From NCBI RefSeq assembly GCF_001719065.1, contig NZ_LWAF01000004.1, forward strand, positions 62,001 through 126,000: a stretch of 64,000 nucleotides of DNA, read 5' to 3'. Below are positions 53,763 to 62,528 of this stretch, one piece after another (the stretch's first letter is position 1; the number at the start of each line of letters is the position of its first letter). Source of the stretch: Fervidobacterium thailandense. GTDB taxonomy: Bacteria; Thermotogota; Thermotogae; Thermotogales; Fervidobacteriaceae. A model generated the notes under the pieces. The model had not been told where the DNA came from and made no database searches. It saw nothing but the letters and a program-made list of their open reading frames with translations. The position numbers were made by a program, and so were the translations under genes.

Positions 53763-54528
53763 GAGAAGGTACATATTAGCAGGAAACTGGAAGATGAACA
53801 AAACACCTTCCGAAGCTCAGAGTTTTGCCAATTTGTTGGTGAACGAGCTGGTTGGAATCAAGTCGTTCGATATCTACGTTGCACCGCCGTTCACCGCACT
53901 TGACAGAGTACGTGAGGTCATATCTTCAAGCAATATAAAACTCGCCGCACAGAACATGTATTACGAAGATAGTGGTGCGTTTACCGGGGAAGTTTCAGCA
54001 AAGATGTTGAAAGACTTGAACGTCGAAGCGGTAATCATTGGGCACAGCGAGAGAAGAAAAATATTCGGAGAAACGGACGAGTTGATAAACAAGAAAATCA
54101 AAAAAGCTCTCAACGAGGGTTTGACACCGATTTTCTGTATAGGCGAAACCCTTGAGGAAAGGCAAAAAGGTTTGACCTTCTGCGTCGTCGAGAAACAGGT
54201 TAGGGAAGGCTTCTACGGTCTTTCAAGGGAAGAAGCTATCAAAGTGGTAATCGCCTACGAGCCCGTGTGGGCCATCGGAACAGGAGTCGTCGCCACACCA
54301 TGGCAGGCTCAGGAAGTGCACGCATTCTTAAGGAAGTTGCTATCCGAAATGTACGATACCGAGGTTGCGCAGAAGATCAGGATACTTTACGGTGGGAGCG
54401 TCACACCAGAAAACTGGTTTGGATTGTTCGTACAAAAAGATATCGACGGTGCCCTGGTTGGAGGAGCGAGTTTGAAGGAGAGCTTTATCGAACTTGCAAG
54501 GATAATGGAAAGAGTTATATCAAAGTAA
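53758..54528 (+). CDS. tpiA: Triosephosphate isomerase, no canonical start, likely made as PGK-TIM fusion
   Basis: About 256 residues. The catalytic N-terminus [10 protein letters not shown] (Asn and Lys of the active site) lies before the first ATG at 53794, so that ATG would give a dead protein. Upstream of it the frame has no ATG, GTG or TTG; only ATT at 53758 or ATA at 53755, without a ribosome binding site. The other active-site motifs are intact: IIGHSERRK (His), [11 protein letters not shown] (Glu), [12 protein letters not shown], and [10 protein letters not shown]. The best reading is translation as a continuation of pgk after frameshifting. Confidence 0.93.
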   Translation: MERRYILAGNWKMNKTPSEAQSFANLLVNELVGIKSFDIYVAPPFTALDRVREVISSSNIKLAAQNMYYEDSGAFTGEVSAKMLKDLNVEAVIIGHSERRKIFGETDELINKKIKKALNEGLTPIFCIGETLEERQKGLTFCVVEKQVREGFYGLSREEAIKVVIAYEPVWAIGTGVVATPWQAQEVHAFLRKLLSEMYDTEVAQKIRILYGGSVTPENWFGLFVQKDIDGALVGGASLKESFIELARIMERVISK

Positions 54529-54554
54529 AAACTGTACGCAAATTTAAGCATCCC

Positions 54555-54591
54555 AAAACACCGCGCAGTATTCGGACTGCGCGGTGTTTTT
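54555..54591 (+). terminator. Intrinsic terminator after tpi
   Basis: AAAACACCGCGCAGT / ACTGCGCGGTGTTTTT with loop ATTCGG, a very stable hairpin with a T5 tail. Confidence 0.94.
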
Positions 54592-54622
54592 ACTTTCTGG
54601 CACCTTAAATTATCGTGAGTGG

Positions 54623-54628
54623 TATAAT
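54623..54628 (+). promoter_or_regulatory. Probable -10 element upstream of the unknown membrane protein
   Basis: TATAAT in GGTATAATAAG context, about 55 bases before the start; no good -35. Confidence 0.5.
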
Positions 54629-54682
54629 AAGTTGACAGCTCACAAAATTTGGTGCGCTGGCGTTATGAAAGGAGGGATACCC

Positions 54683-55918
54683 ATGTGGGATGAACTGCTA
54701 CTTGCCGCTCTCCTCTTTGTTGTTGTGTTCGGTGTCATATTCTTTTGGTCCGATCTTGCCCACACCTTCGTTGATCCTGAAAATGAATTAGTTAAGTTCA
54801 TCGAGAGCGCCGTTGACAGAAAAACGCCTATCGGTCTTTCAAAAATCACTGCACAAGATGTTACCGAGGATTTGACCACACGCCTGTACCTTCTGTACGT
54901 ACTTGCGAAAAACAACTTCGATCTTTGTGATAAAGCAAGCTTTGTCAAAAACCCATTCGAAGAACAGTTCGCACTGAACCTCCAGCTGGTTTCGAAAGGT
55001 ACATCCTTCAAGAAACCTGAAACGGCAATTTACAGACTCTCATCGGAACTTAGAGATAACAAGCTTCTCTTGACTATTGAAGACGTCAAGACTGGTAAAA
55101 TCATGAAAACACAAGCCTTCAAATTTCCCAGGAAGTACAACGAAATACTCTCCAAGGTTCGCGAGGCCTTCCCAAGCGTAGTCGATGCCAAGTACAGCTT
55201 GAGAGGTGAAGAGCTGTACGTTGGTATCATCGCGAATTATCCGTTCACCAAAACAGTTACAATAAAAGTGAACGACAAAAACTTTGGAACATTCGAACTC
55301 AAGAACGAACTACTCCTCGTGACAATCCCAAATGTGAAAGTTGGAGAACGCTATCAAATTGACTTCACACCGACAAGTCCTACTGGAAAAACCGGAGCAA
55401 CACTATCTCACAGATTCGTACTTGAGCCACCACCCCAAGCCGTTACAACACTAAGCTACGAAATTCAAGCCAATAAAATTACCTACCTCTGGACACACCA
55501 AAACCGCACTCTCCAAGAGCTGAAATTTAAAGTTGAAACACCCAAAGGTGTGTTCTACACGGAGGATACCAAATTTTCCGAAGAACTCGTCCTCGGCCGC
55601 ATTTATCAAGTTAACGTCACTGTTGTTGCAAAGTTTGGAGAATCCGAACCGAAGAGCATCTTAGTGAAGACACCGCCATCGAAGCCGTTGGTAAACTATC
55701 GAATCGATGGCAACATTATAAAACTGACATTAACTAACACTTGCGATTATCCCGTTACCTTTCTCATAACCGTTGACGGGCGAACCTTTGAGACAACAAG
55801 TCAGACTTTCGAGTACAAGATCCCAACGCTCGGCCTTACTTACACCTTTGAGATATCAGCAACGGATGGAAGGTACTTCTCCGAGCCGATTAAATTTTCT
55901 GTTCAAACTAAAAAATAG
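54683..55918 (+). CDS. Membrane-anchored protein with beta-sandwich repeats, unknown function
   Basis: 411 residues from ATG 54683 (AAAGGAGGGATACCC upstream). One N-terminal transmembrane helix (residues 4-22, LLLAALLFVVVFGVIFFW) is followed by a mixed helical region to about 130. Beta-rich, fibronectin-III-like segments make up the rest (RYQIDFTPTSPTGKTGATLSHRFVLEPPP, RIYQVNVTVVAKFGESEPKSILVKTPPSKP, TYTFEISATDGRYFSEPIKFSVQT). The order suggests a periplasmic stalk. No family recognised. It is a single-gene unit, convergent with the metalloprotease operon. Confidence 0.75.
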   Translation: MWDELLLAALLFVVVFGVIFFWSDLAHTFVDPENELVKFIESAVDRKTPIGLSKITAQDVTEDLTTRLYLLYVLAKNNFDLCDKASFVKNPFEEQFALNLQLVSKGTSFKKPETAIYRLSSELRDNKLLLTIEDVKTGKIMKTQAFKFPRKYNEILSKVREAFPSVVDAKYSLRGEELYVGIIANYPFTKTVTIKVNDKNFGTFELKNELLLVTIPNVKVGERYQIDFTPTSPTGKTGATLSHRFVLEPPPQAVTTLSYEIQANKITYLWTHQNRTLQELKFKVETPKGVFYTEDTKFSEELVLGRIYQVNVTVVAKFGESEPKSILVKTPPSKPLVNYRIDGNIIKLTLTNTCDYPVTFLITVDGRTFETTSQTFEYKIPTLGLTYTFEISATDGRYFSEPIKFSVQTKK

Positions 55919-55943
55919 CGCACCGGAAATTTTGAAAAAAATC

Positions 55944-58601
55944 TCAAAAACCACCCATGAACAACGTTGGAGGTAAAGTATGTGGGGACGTGTTGATTCC
56001 TAAATAGATGAAACCATTCGTCCCCTCCAGTTGCTTCATGGGCAACAGTACACCAAGGGATGGGTATAACTTCAAGCCTTGCAGATACATTTCGACGAAG
56101 AAATGCGAATAAAAACCATCGATTAACTCTTCAGACTCTTTCATCCCGAAATTCGCCAAGCCTACCGTAAGTCCAGAATTTTTTATAAGAACGCCGCCAC
56201 CAAATAACTCCGCTCTGTCTTTAAAGAGCGTGAATGCCAAAGATGCGTCATAGAAAACTTTACTTGCATCTTTTAAGTTCAGCTCGAATAAACCTGCAAA
56301 ACTCACGTTCGTGTTCAACGCTGTCAAGAAGTTACCGGAAACAAAATAACTGTCCATGCCAAAAAGTTTGGTGTAATCATCCGCACTTGTGAGTAAGAAA
56401 ACACTCGCACTAACCGGCTTTCCGAAGACATTGCTTCTAAGTCCAAGGCCAAAACCAACGTTCTTAGAATAAACCGCTGGCAACTGGAAATTTCCAACCA
56501 AACTGAACACCGTATCGAGATTATACTCCTCGCTCGACTTGAAACTGGCCGTCAGGATGGGATACAACTTCGTGAGATAGCCGATTTGAACGCTGGGAAG
56601 TTCCAAGGCTAATTGCAAACTGTAATCGTTCGATGGGTAGAGGTAGCTTCCCGAAAATCCCCACCAGTCTTTGTATGTAATAAATCCAACGAATTGTCGA
56701 TAACCTGCAAATTGAAAACTGAATTCCGAAGTATTCGGTTGTAAAAAGTCGAAGATCGGTGTTAGCACAAAAAAGGTGTCGGATTCTACGTTCGTGAACG
56801 TGAATATTACAAATAACGTATGAAGAGCACTCTCCTCATCTTCGAAGAACTGCGGTAAGTACATCGGAGCCCAGGTGACGGGTGTAATAAACTTCGCTAA
56901 ACGGAACTGAAGCTCATTACCTTTGTTAAACGGTTTCTCCGTAATGTCAAACCTGTAGCTCTTTACCGTTGACGGGAGCTCCTCGTAAGGTTCCATCAGA
57001 ACTTTGGTGGTGTAAACTCCCATTCCACCTGTTGGACCGTAGGGTACGTAACTAACGTAATACATATCCTCCCCGACAATGGTGAAATCCATCAAAACAG
57101 TATCGGTGGCAAGTCTGTAAAATTTTCTTTCATTCAGGTCGAAGTAATAAGGAATTACGTAATCTCCCTCCACACGAGAAAACAGCACACCGTCTTTCCA
57201 AGCCTTGACGTACGGTCCCTTCATGTTCGGATCATCTATTCGTGCAACCTCGCTTCTCTTTTCAGGATCAACGAATATTATCTTATTATCGAGTGTTAAC
57301 AAAACAAGAAACTCCCCAGCACACTCCATATACCTCACATAACCGTTGTATTCGAAGATCGATTCTGGAGAATCAACCCGCTCTTTGATTAAAGTCTTCA
57401 ACTTCTTTGTGTCAAAGACTGCGTAGTAAACTTTTCCAGTCTTAACCGCAAAAGCACTGATGTCACCACGTGCAAGCAACCTATTTTTCGTCAAATCCCA
57501 AACTTGATTCTCAACACGTCCCAACTGCACAGACTTCACAAGTGCGTACCGAGTATTACCGTCGAACTTGAGGTCTATTGCGGAAATAGGCTTGGAACCA
57601 GTGGATTTACCACTTCTTGGATCAACAAAAACCACCTCGTTGAACGTTACTCCCAGATACGAAGTAACCGGCCCAAAACTTTCAACCATCAAGGCTAACT
57701 TGCCATCAGTTTCGGGTTTCCCAACATAATCTACTTTCATAAAGGATGCGTTGTCTTGTTTGTACACCAATTTATCATTTCGGTACCTTAATTTAGTGAG
57801 AGACATAATCCAGTCGGTGTAGAGTTCCGAAAATTTCTTTCCAAAAACTTCCTCGTACGGGTCTTTGAGTTCAACGTTCAAAATAGCCTGCAAGCTCGCA
57901 AGTTGAGTTGTTAGTTCGAAGAACTTTCTCATCTTATCAGGCCCATACGTCTCCACAAGGTACTTGTAGAACCCGGCGGTAAAGTTATAGTACAACAATC
58001 CTCCACGATAATCGTCCTCAGGCATGATCTCTTTGTAGGTAAAACTCGGGAAGTTTGGTAACGAGTAGTAATAAAGGGCATTTGACATGAACGGGTTATT
58101 AAGCCTGCCCGAGGCAAGTGAAAAGTTACTCTCAGCGAAAACCGTCGGTCCCTCGATGTACTGACTGTTCAACTGCGGGTAAAAAGGAATACCAGTAAGT
58201 ACGGTTATGATTCTTGACAAAACGTCCTGATACGTCAAATGACACATATGTGTGAACTCGTGAATCAGCAAATATGTGTACCAATCTTCAAGTGGTAAGT
58301 AGAAATGAATCCAACTCTCCGGTGGCCAAACGTACAGCACTATCGTTCTGTGAAACAACGGATTCGTGTACCCGTTACTTACAGTGCCCTTCTCTTGCAG
58401 AACGATATTTATCCGGCCTGGATCGTTGCCGATCATCTCCACTATCGGTTTCCGGATCGTTTCGAATATATTTCCCACGAGGACCGCCACATCGAAATAC
58501 CCTTCTGGATAAACCACATCCGCATGCTCGAAATGAAGAACTCCGGCGAAACTTAAAACAAAGAAAACAATCAAACACAAAACTCCCATCCTATACACCA
58601 C
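55944..58601 (-). CDS. Surface metalloprotease with propeller-like and outer-membrane beta-barrel regions
   Basis: About 885 residues (start probably GTG 58601, 9 bases into the frame, with AAGGAGTG upstream). Signal peptide, then a gluzincin-like domain: LLIHEFTHMCHLTY (HExxH, about residue 118) and YIEGPTVFAES about 36 residues later, supplying the Glu ligand. Residues about 270-560 look like propeller blades (repeated GxxxxVDPxSG / VxxFDLxxRKFY patterns). From about 600 the sequence alternates hydrophobic and polar residues, with Phe at the very C-terminus (LFMGGF), as in outer-membrane barrels. Last gene of the c-di-GMP operon. Substrate unknown; the barrel is an inference. Confidence 0.78.
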   Translation of the reverse strand: MVYRMGVLCLIVFFVLSFAGVLHFEHADVVYPEGYFDVAVLVGNIFETIRKPIVEMIGNDPGRINIVLQEKGTVSNGYTNPLFHRTIVLYVWPPESWIHFYLPLEDWYTYLLIHEFTHMCHLTYQDVLSRIITVLTGIPFYPQLNSQYIEGPTVFAESNFSLASGRLNNPFMSNALYYYSLPNFPSFTYKEIMPEDDYRGGLLYYNFTAGFYKYLVETYGPDKMRKFFELTTQLASLQAILNVELKDPYEEVFGKKFSELYTDWIMSLTKLRYRNDKLVYKQDNASFMKVDYVGKPETDGKLALMVESFGPVTSYLGVTFNEVVFVDPRSGKSTGSKPISAIDLKFDGNTRYALVKSVQLGRVENQVWDLTKNRLLARGDISAFAVKTGKVYYAVFDTKKLKTLIKERVDSPESIFEYNGYVRYMECAGEFLVLLTLDNKIIFVDPEKRSEVARIDDPNMKGPYVKAWKDGVLFSRVEGDYVIPYYFDLNERKFYRLATDTVLMDFTIVGEDMYYVSYVPYGPTGGMGVYTTKVLMEPYEELPSTVKSYRFDITEKPFNKGNELQFRLAKFITPVTWAPMYLPQFFEDEESALHTLFVIFTFTNVESDTFFVLTPIFDFLQPNTSEFSFQFAGYRQFVGFITYKDWWGFSGSYLYPSNDYSLQLALELPSVQIGYLTKLYPILTASFKSSEEYNLDTVFSLVGNFQLPAVYSKNVGFGLGLRSNVFGKPVSASVFLLTSADDYTKLFGMDSYFVSGNFLTALNTNVSFAGLFELNLKDASKVFYDASLAFTLFKDRAELFGGGVLIKNSGLTVGLANFGMKESEELIDGFYSHFFVEMYLQGLKLYPSLGVLLPMKQLEGTNGFIYLGINTSPHTLPPTLFMGGF

Positions 58602-58606
58602 AGTAA

Positions 58607-59560
58607 TCACTCCTTGTCGTCTTTTTGTTCAAACAATTCAGCATTGCGTCCCTTTAGCCGCTTATGTTCGTACATTTTCTTATCAATAGCATCGATTATA
58701 TCTTCTGGCTTTAAGTGGTCTTTGAACTCTTCTGAAGATAGGATACCAAATGAAAAACTGATACCCTCACCCTGACACTTTTTCAATATTCTCTGCATCA
58801 CCTTTTGTGCTTTAAAAGTGTCGGCTTGTGACAAAATCACCACAAATTCATCACCGCCGTACCTGATGATTTTATCCTCTCCCTCCCTCAAACTGCCCTC
58901 CATGATATTTACGAACCTCTTTAAGATGAAATCCCCATAAGCGTGACCATATGTATCGTTAAGCTTTTTAAAGTTGTCCAAATCACAAAACACAACGCTA
59001 AATACCGAACCATAGCGTCTCGCTTTTGCTATCTCGGCTTTTAGATAATCGTCCAAGTACCTTCTATTGTACGCACCTGTCAGCGGATCGTGAAGTGCCA
59101 TTTCTTCGATTTCTCTGTTTTTCCTTATCAGCATACGGTTCATAACCGCAAGTTGTTTTACAATCTCAGCAAGTTGTTCTGCCAGTAACGATTGTTGTTC
59201 CCGAAGTTCCGCAATCTCTTTAGCGTTCTGCCGAATCATGTCCGTTTGTGCAGAAATTATGTTTGACAACTCTGCAACGACATCGCTGTGTCGGAGAACG
59301 ATGATTAATTTCTCTTTGTTGGGCAACACAACTCCGAGAACGCTGAGCAAAATGAACTCGTCCAAATAGTTTAAAACTACCTCAGTATAATATACTCTTT
59401 CTACAGGGAGGTTCAGCAGTAGATGCGCAAACTTTGGGTCTTCGAAAGCTAACCTCGGAACTTGCTGTGCCCACTCCGGCTGTTCGATGCCCGCTAAAGG
59501 AACAAGCTGCCCGTCCTCGTGCATGAAAATCGCTATACCTTCAAAGAACGCTCGCATCAT
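58607..59560 (-). CDS. Diguanylate cyclase (GGDEF)
   Basis: 317 residues. N-terminal sensor-like region (about 1-100) with no named domain, a coiled coil (about 105-150, REQQSLLAEQLAEIVKQLAVMNRMLIRKN), then GGDEF: HDPLTGAYNRRYL, FCDLDNFKKLNDTYGHAYGD, IIRYGGDEFVVILS. The Arg of the RxxD inhibitory site is one residue out of place (REGED before KIIRY-GGDEF), so feedback may be altered. Its start overlaps the B12-binding protein stop as ATGA, and its stop overlaps the protease frame, so the three are coupled. Confidence 0.92.
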   Translation of the reverse strand: MMRAFFEGIAIFMHEDGQLVPLAGIEQPEWAQQVPRLAFEDPKFAHLLLNLPVERVYYTEVVLNYLDEFILLSVLGVVLPNKEKLIIVLRHSDVVAELSNIISAQTDMIRQNAKEIAELREQQSLLAEQLAEIVKQLAVMNRMLIRKNREIEEMALHDPLTGAYNRRYLDDYLKAEIAKARRYGSVFSVVFCDLDNFKKLNDTYGHAYGDFILKRFVNIMEGSLREGEDKIIRYGGDEFVVILSQADTFKAQKVMQRILKKCQGEGISFSFGILSSEEFKDHLKPEDIIDAIDKKMYEHKRLKGRNAELFEQKDDKE

Positions 59561-60582
59561 CTCTCGACACTACCCTTCTCCAGAATCTTTCGAACCTCCC
59601 CCACCCCTTCCCTGAGTCCGGTTGCCGCGAGTACTTTAACACCAGGTAAATCGATTCCCAACAGCACTCTCGCACCTTGACCACCCACAATGATTGGCAA
59701 CGATGGTTTAAAGCTCTTTATTGCTCTGATCATTTCCAACACTTCCAGAAGTCTCGTTCCCAACGTCACAGATATACAAATCAAAGTAACTCGTTGATTT
59801 TGAAGATAACTTCCAAGCTCAGTCTCAGGAGTGTCCGCCCCCAAGAAATCCACGTTGAATCCGTCAAGTTCAAGGGCATCGGCAAACATGCGCGCACCAA
59901 TCGCGTGACGTTCGCTTCGAGGACAGGTGACCAGTACTTTGGGACCCTTCACGTTTAATGGAACGAATCGACCGTACAACTCGGACATTATAAACTCTAT
60001 CACCGCACTCGAATAATGCTCGACGACAATTGAAAGCCTATTCGTCTGCCAAAGGTATCCTATTTCCCAAAGCGAAGGGGTAAAAATGTTCTCGTAAATG
60101 TCGATAAGATTCATACCACCATCAATCATGCGACGTACGAGATCATAGGCACCGGATTTGTCAAAAGAGAGCAAAGCGTTCAAAAATGTCTCCTGGTATT
60201 TTTTAAACCGTTCATCCTTAAAACCTTCGTCAATACCACTTCGACGACCGTACTGCTTTTCGAATTTTTTCAATTTTCTGGTAGCCTGACTTAGCGTCTT
60301 TTGGATCGCTCGCTTCTCTCCCGCAAGTTTTTTCGAGGATTCCGTACAGAACTTCTCTATAAAATTTAGCACCTCTCCGTGATCTTGCCCTCGTGCATTG
60401 AAATAAATGTACAACCATTCCAGCATTTTTTCCAGTAGATCCGAGCCAACAAAAGCCGATATCATCGCACTTTCAAACATCATCTTGACAATCTCGGAAA
60501 TGGTAGAACGTTCAACAGATGTTTTCGCGTTAGAGAAATAATTAATGTTGCGGTTCAAAAAATCAGCAAATTCATGTTGCAA
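59557..60582 (-). CDS. Cobalamin-binding sensor-like protein
   Basis: 341 residues, TTG start (weak ribosome binding site). Residues about 1-115 are helical and unlike a MerR domain. A B12-binding-2 cap follows (about 130-205): SLWEIGYLWQTNRLSIVVEHYSS contains W-x9-EH, the motif of CarH/LitR-type adenosylcobalamin sensors. The Rossmann domain has SERHAIGARM (ExHxxG, where His ligates cobalt), CISVTLG (SxT) and VGGQGA (GG). These residues fit a B12-binding sensor rather than an enzyme. No DNA-binding domain is present; coupling to a GGDEF partner is inferred from the 4-base overlap. Confidence 0.85.
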   Translation of the reverse strand: MQHEFADFLNRNINYFSNAKTSVERSTISEIVKMMFESAMISAFVGSDLLEKMLEWLYIYFNARGQDHGEVLNFIEKFCTESSKKLAGEKRAIQKTLSQATRKLKKFEKQYGRRSGIDEGFKDERFKKYQETFLNALLSFDKSGAYDLVRRMIDGGMNLIDIYENIFTPSLWEIGYLWQTNRLSIVVEHYSSAVIEFIMSELYGRFVPLNVKGPKVLVTCPRSERHAIGARMFADALELDGFNVDFLGADTPETELGSYLQNQRVTLICISVTLGTRLLEVLEMIRAIKSFKPSLPIIVGGQGARVLLGIDLPGVKVLAATGLREGVGEVRKILEKGSVER

Positions 60583-60642
60583 CTCTTCCAGCAGTCCAAA
60601 CCTATTGAAAAAAGTCGTTCACAAGCATCACCACCTAACTTT

Positions 60643-61707
60643 TCAAATGTTCACAACCCTCACCGGTTCCGGTGTCGGTTTTCCAAACAAATAGCCTTGT
60701 GCAAGATCCACTTTGTCCTTGATGAAATCAAATTCCTCGAGTGTCTCCACTCCTTCAGCCAAAACACCAATTCCGGAATCACGTGCTATTTTTACTAAAG
60801 CTTCCAAAACAGCACTCTTTACCTTATCTTCGTGCACATTCCGTATTATTTCCCGGTCGATCTTTATGATATCCGGCTTTAGCTCAACGATAACGTTCAA
60901 GTTCGAGTACCCGCTTCCAACGTCATCCAAAGCCACACGGAATCCCTTGCTCCTATAATAGTCGAGGATACTCTTAAGATGCCTTAAATCTTCAACTTTC
61001 TCACTCTCAACAACCTCGAAAACAAGGTTCTTCGGATCAAGATGAAGCTGTGTAGCCCACTCGACGGTGTCTTTGAGACAAAACTGTGGATCATAAATTG
61101 CTGTAGGCGTGAAATTGATGAAAATCATGTAGTTGTTCAATTTCTTTACCGCCGCCATTTTGACAGCAACCTCGCGGCACGCACGATCAAGGTAAAAAAG
61201 CGTATCGGTTTTCTTAGCACTCTCGAATAACTGGCTCGGAGGAACTATCGAACCGTCCTTTCCAACCCCACGTGCCAAAAGTTCGAACCCCACAACCTTG
61301 TGCTTCCTAACATCGATAACGGGCTGGAAATACACCGTTAACCGGCCATCGGAGAGCATTTCGAGGTATTCCTCTGCTTCAACCAAAGCTGTCCACGTAC
61401 TCAGTGGTTTGAGGGACTTGAACGCGGAAATGGTTAGAGGTACGTTTCTGTCAAGCACCACGCAATGTATATCGTTATATTCGACGTTTGAAAAAATGCC
61501 AGAATTCGTAAGTTTGGCAATAAAAGATTTTAAACTCTCGACCTCGAATCCCAAAAATTCACCTTCGTCTAAGAACTCACACCCATGCTCTCTCAGAAAG
61601 TTCTTAAACTTCTCTTTAATAACGTCCAGAGGAAAAACGCAGAACAACTGTTTCGGCTCGTCCGCAACATATGGTAAAACTTGACACCTTTGGCAGCGCT
61701 CGGCCAT
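60643..61707 (-). CDS. c-di-GMP phosphodiesterase (EAL)
   Basis: 354 residues from ATG 61707 (GGGGGTGATAGGA upstream). An N-terminal CxxC (ERCQRC) is followed by a region of unknown fold to about 110, then a complete EAL domain: VGFELLARG, MIFINFTPTA, LVFEVVESE, ALDDVGSGYSNLN, IIKIDREII, VLAEGVETLEE and AQGYLFGKP. All catalytic metal and base residues are present (loop-6 DDFG is DDVG), so it should degrade c-di-GMP. It is the first gene of the B12-sensor/GGDEF/protease operon, 60 bases upstream of the sensor gene. Confidence 0.93.
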   Translation of the reverse strand: MAERCQRCQVLPYVADEPKQLFCVFPLDVIKEKFKNFLREHGCEFLDEGEFLGFEVESLKSFIAKLTNSGIFSNVEYNDIHCVVLDRNVPLTISAFKSLKPLSTWTALVEAEEYLEMLSDGRLTVYFQPVIDVRKHKVVGFELLARGVGKDGSIVPPSQLFESAKKTDTLFYLDRACREVAVKMAAVKKLNNYMIFINFTPTAIYDPQFCLKDTVEWATQLHLDPKNLVFEVVESEKVEDLRHLKSILDYYRSKGFRVALDDVGSGYSNLNVIVELKPDIIKIDREIIRNVHEDKVKSAVLEALVKIARDSGIGVLAEGVETLEEFDFIKDKVDLAQGYLFGKPTPEPVRVVNI

Positions 61708-61753
61708 TCCTATCACCCCCAAATAAGGACAAAACTGTAAGACTCTCACTAAC

Positions 61754-61759
61754 ATTATA
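61754..61759 (-). promoter_or_regulatory. Probable -10 element of the EAL operon
   Basis: Minus-strand TATAAT in GGTATAATG context, about 50 bases before the EAL start; a TTGATG lies 15 bases further upstream. Confidence 0.55.
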
Positions 61760-61856
61760 CCACGTCAACGAATCCATCAATTCAGATTCAAAGGGTTATA
61801 AGTTACATGGTAAAATATTTTAGTAATGCAACGAAAGCATCAGGAGGTATCCCTCT

Positions 61857-62528
61857 ATGGGACTTTTAGAAGTTGCCGGGCCGGTGATGGTAGGACCCTC
61901 AAGTTCGCACACGCTGGGTGCGCTGAAAATTGCGCGGTTCGTTTACAAGCTGATGGGAATTCCACAGGAAGTCACGTTCGTGCTACACGGTTCGTTCGCG
62001 CTCACCTATAAAGGTCACGGAACTGACAGAGCTTTGCTTGCCGGAATCGTCGGATTAAAACCGGATGATACCAGAGTAAAAGATGCTTTCAACATAGCCC
62101 AATCGCAGGGTTTGAAGTTTAGTATTGAGATATCCGACCTTGGTGATGTTCATCCCAATACCGTACTCGTGAAAGCTAAGCGTGGGGCAATCTACAACGA
62201 AGTGCGTGGTTCATCCATTGGTGGTGGCGCAATAAAGATAAATCAGATAAACGGTGTAGATTGCGACCTCAGTGGTGAGTTTCCAACACTTGTAATCCTC
62301 AACAAAGACCTGCCGGGCGCGTTAAGGGGTATTCTCGAGTGCATCACGTACAACATAGCTAACGTCTACCTGAGACGTGTGAACGCTCTCGAGGGACTTG
62401 CGCTAACGATTATCGAGCTGGATTCGAATGTTGATGATGAAACGCTCGAAAGGTTACGCGCAAACAAATACGTGCTCGAAATTTACAACGTAAAAAGTGA
62501 AGAAGGTGAGGACGTTGGTGTTCAGTGA
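61857..62528 (+). CDS. sdaAB: L-serine dehydratase, beta subunit
   Basis: 223 residues, ATG after AGGAGGTATCCCTCT. N-terminal beta domain with the signature GPVMVGPSSSHTLGALKIARF (SSHT), then an ACT-like C-terminal domain (about 148-220). Part of the two-subunit iron-sulfur L-serine dehydratase that turns serine into pyruvate and ammonia. Overlaps the alpha-subunit gene. Confidence 0.93.
   Translation: MGLLEVAGPVMVGPSSSHTLGALKIARFVYKLMGIPQEVTFVLHGSFALTYKGHGTDRALLAGIVGLKPDDTRVKDAFNIAQSQGLKFSIEISDLGDVHPNTVLVKAKRGAIYNEVRGSSIGGGAIKINQINGVDCDLSGEFPTLVILNKDLPGALRGILECITYNIANVYLRRVNALEGLALTIIELDSNVDDETLERLRANKYVLEIYNVKSEEGEDVGVQ

Noticed and set aside
61754-61800. Full promoter with TTGACG directly before the EAL -10
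   Set aside because: The TTGACG is only 3 bases from TATAAT, too close to serve as a -35.
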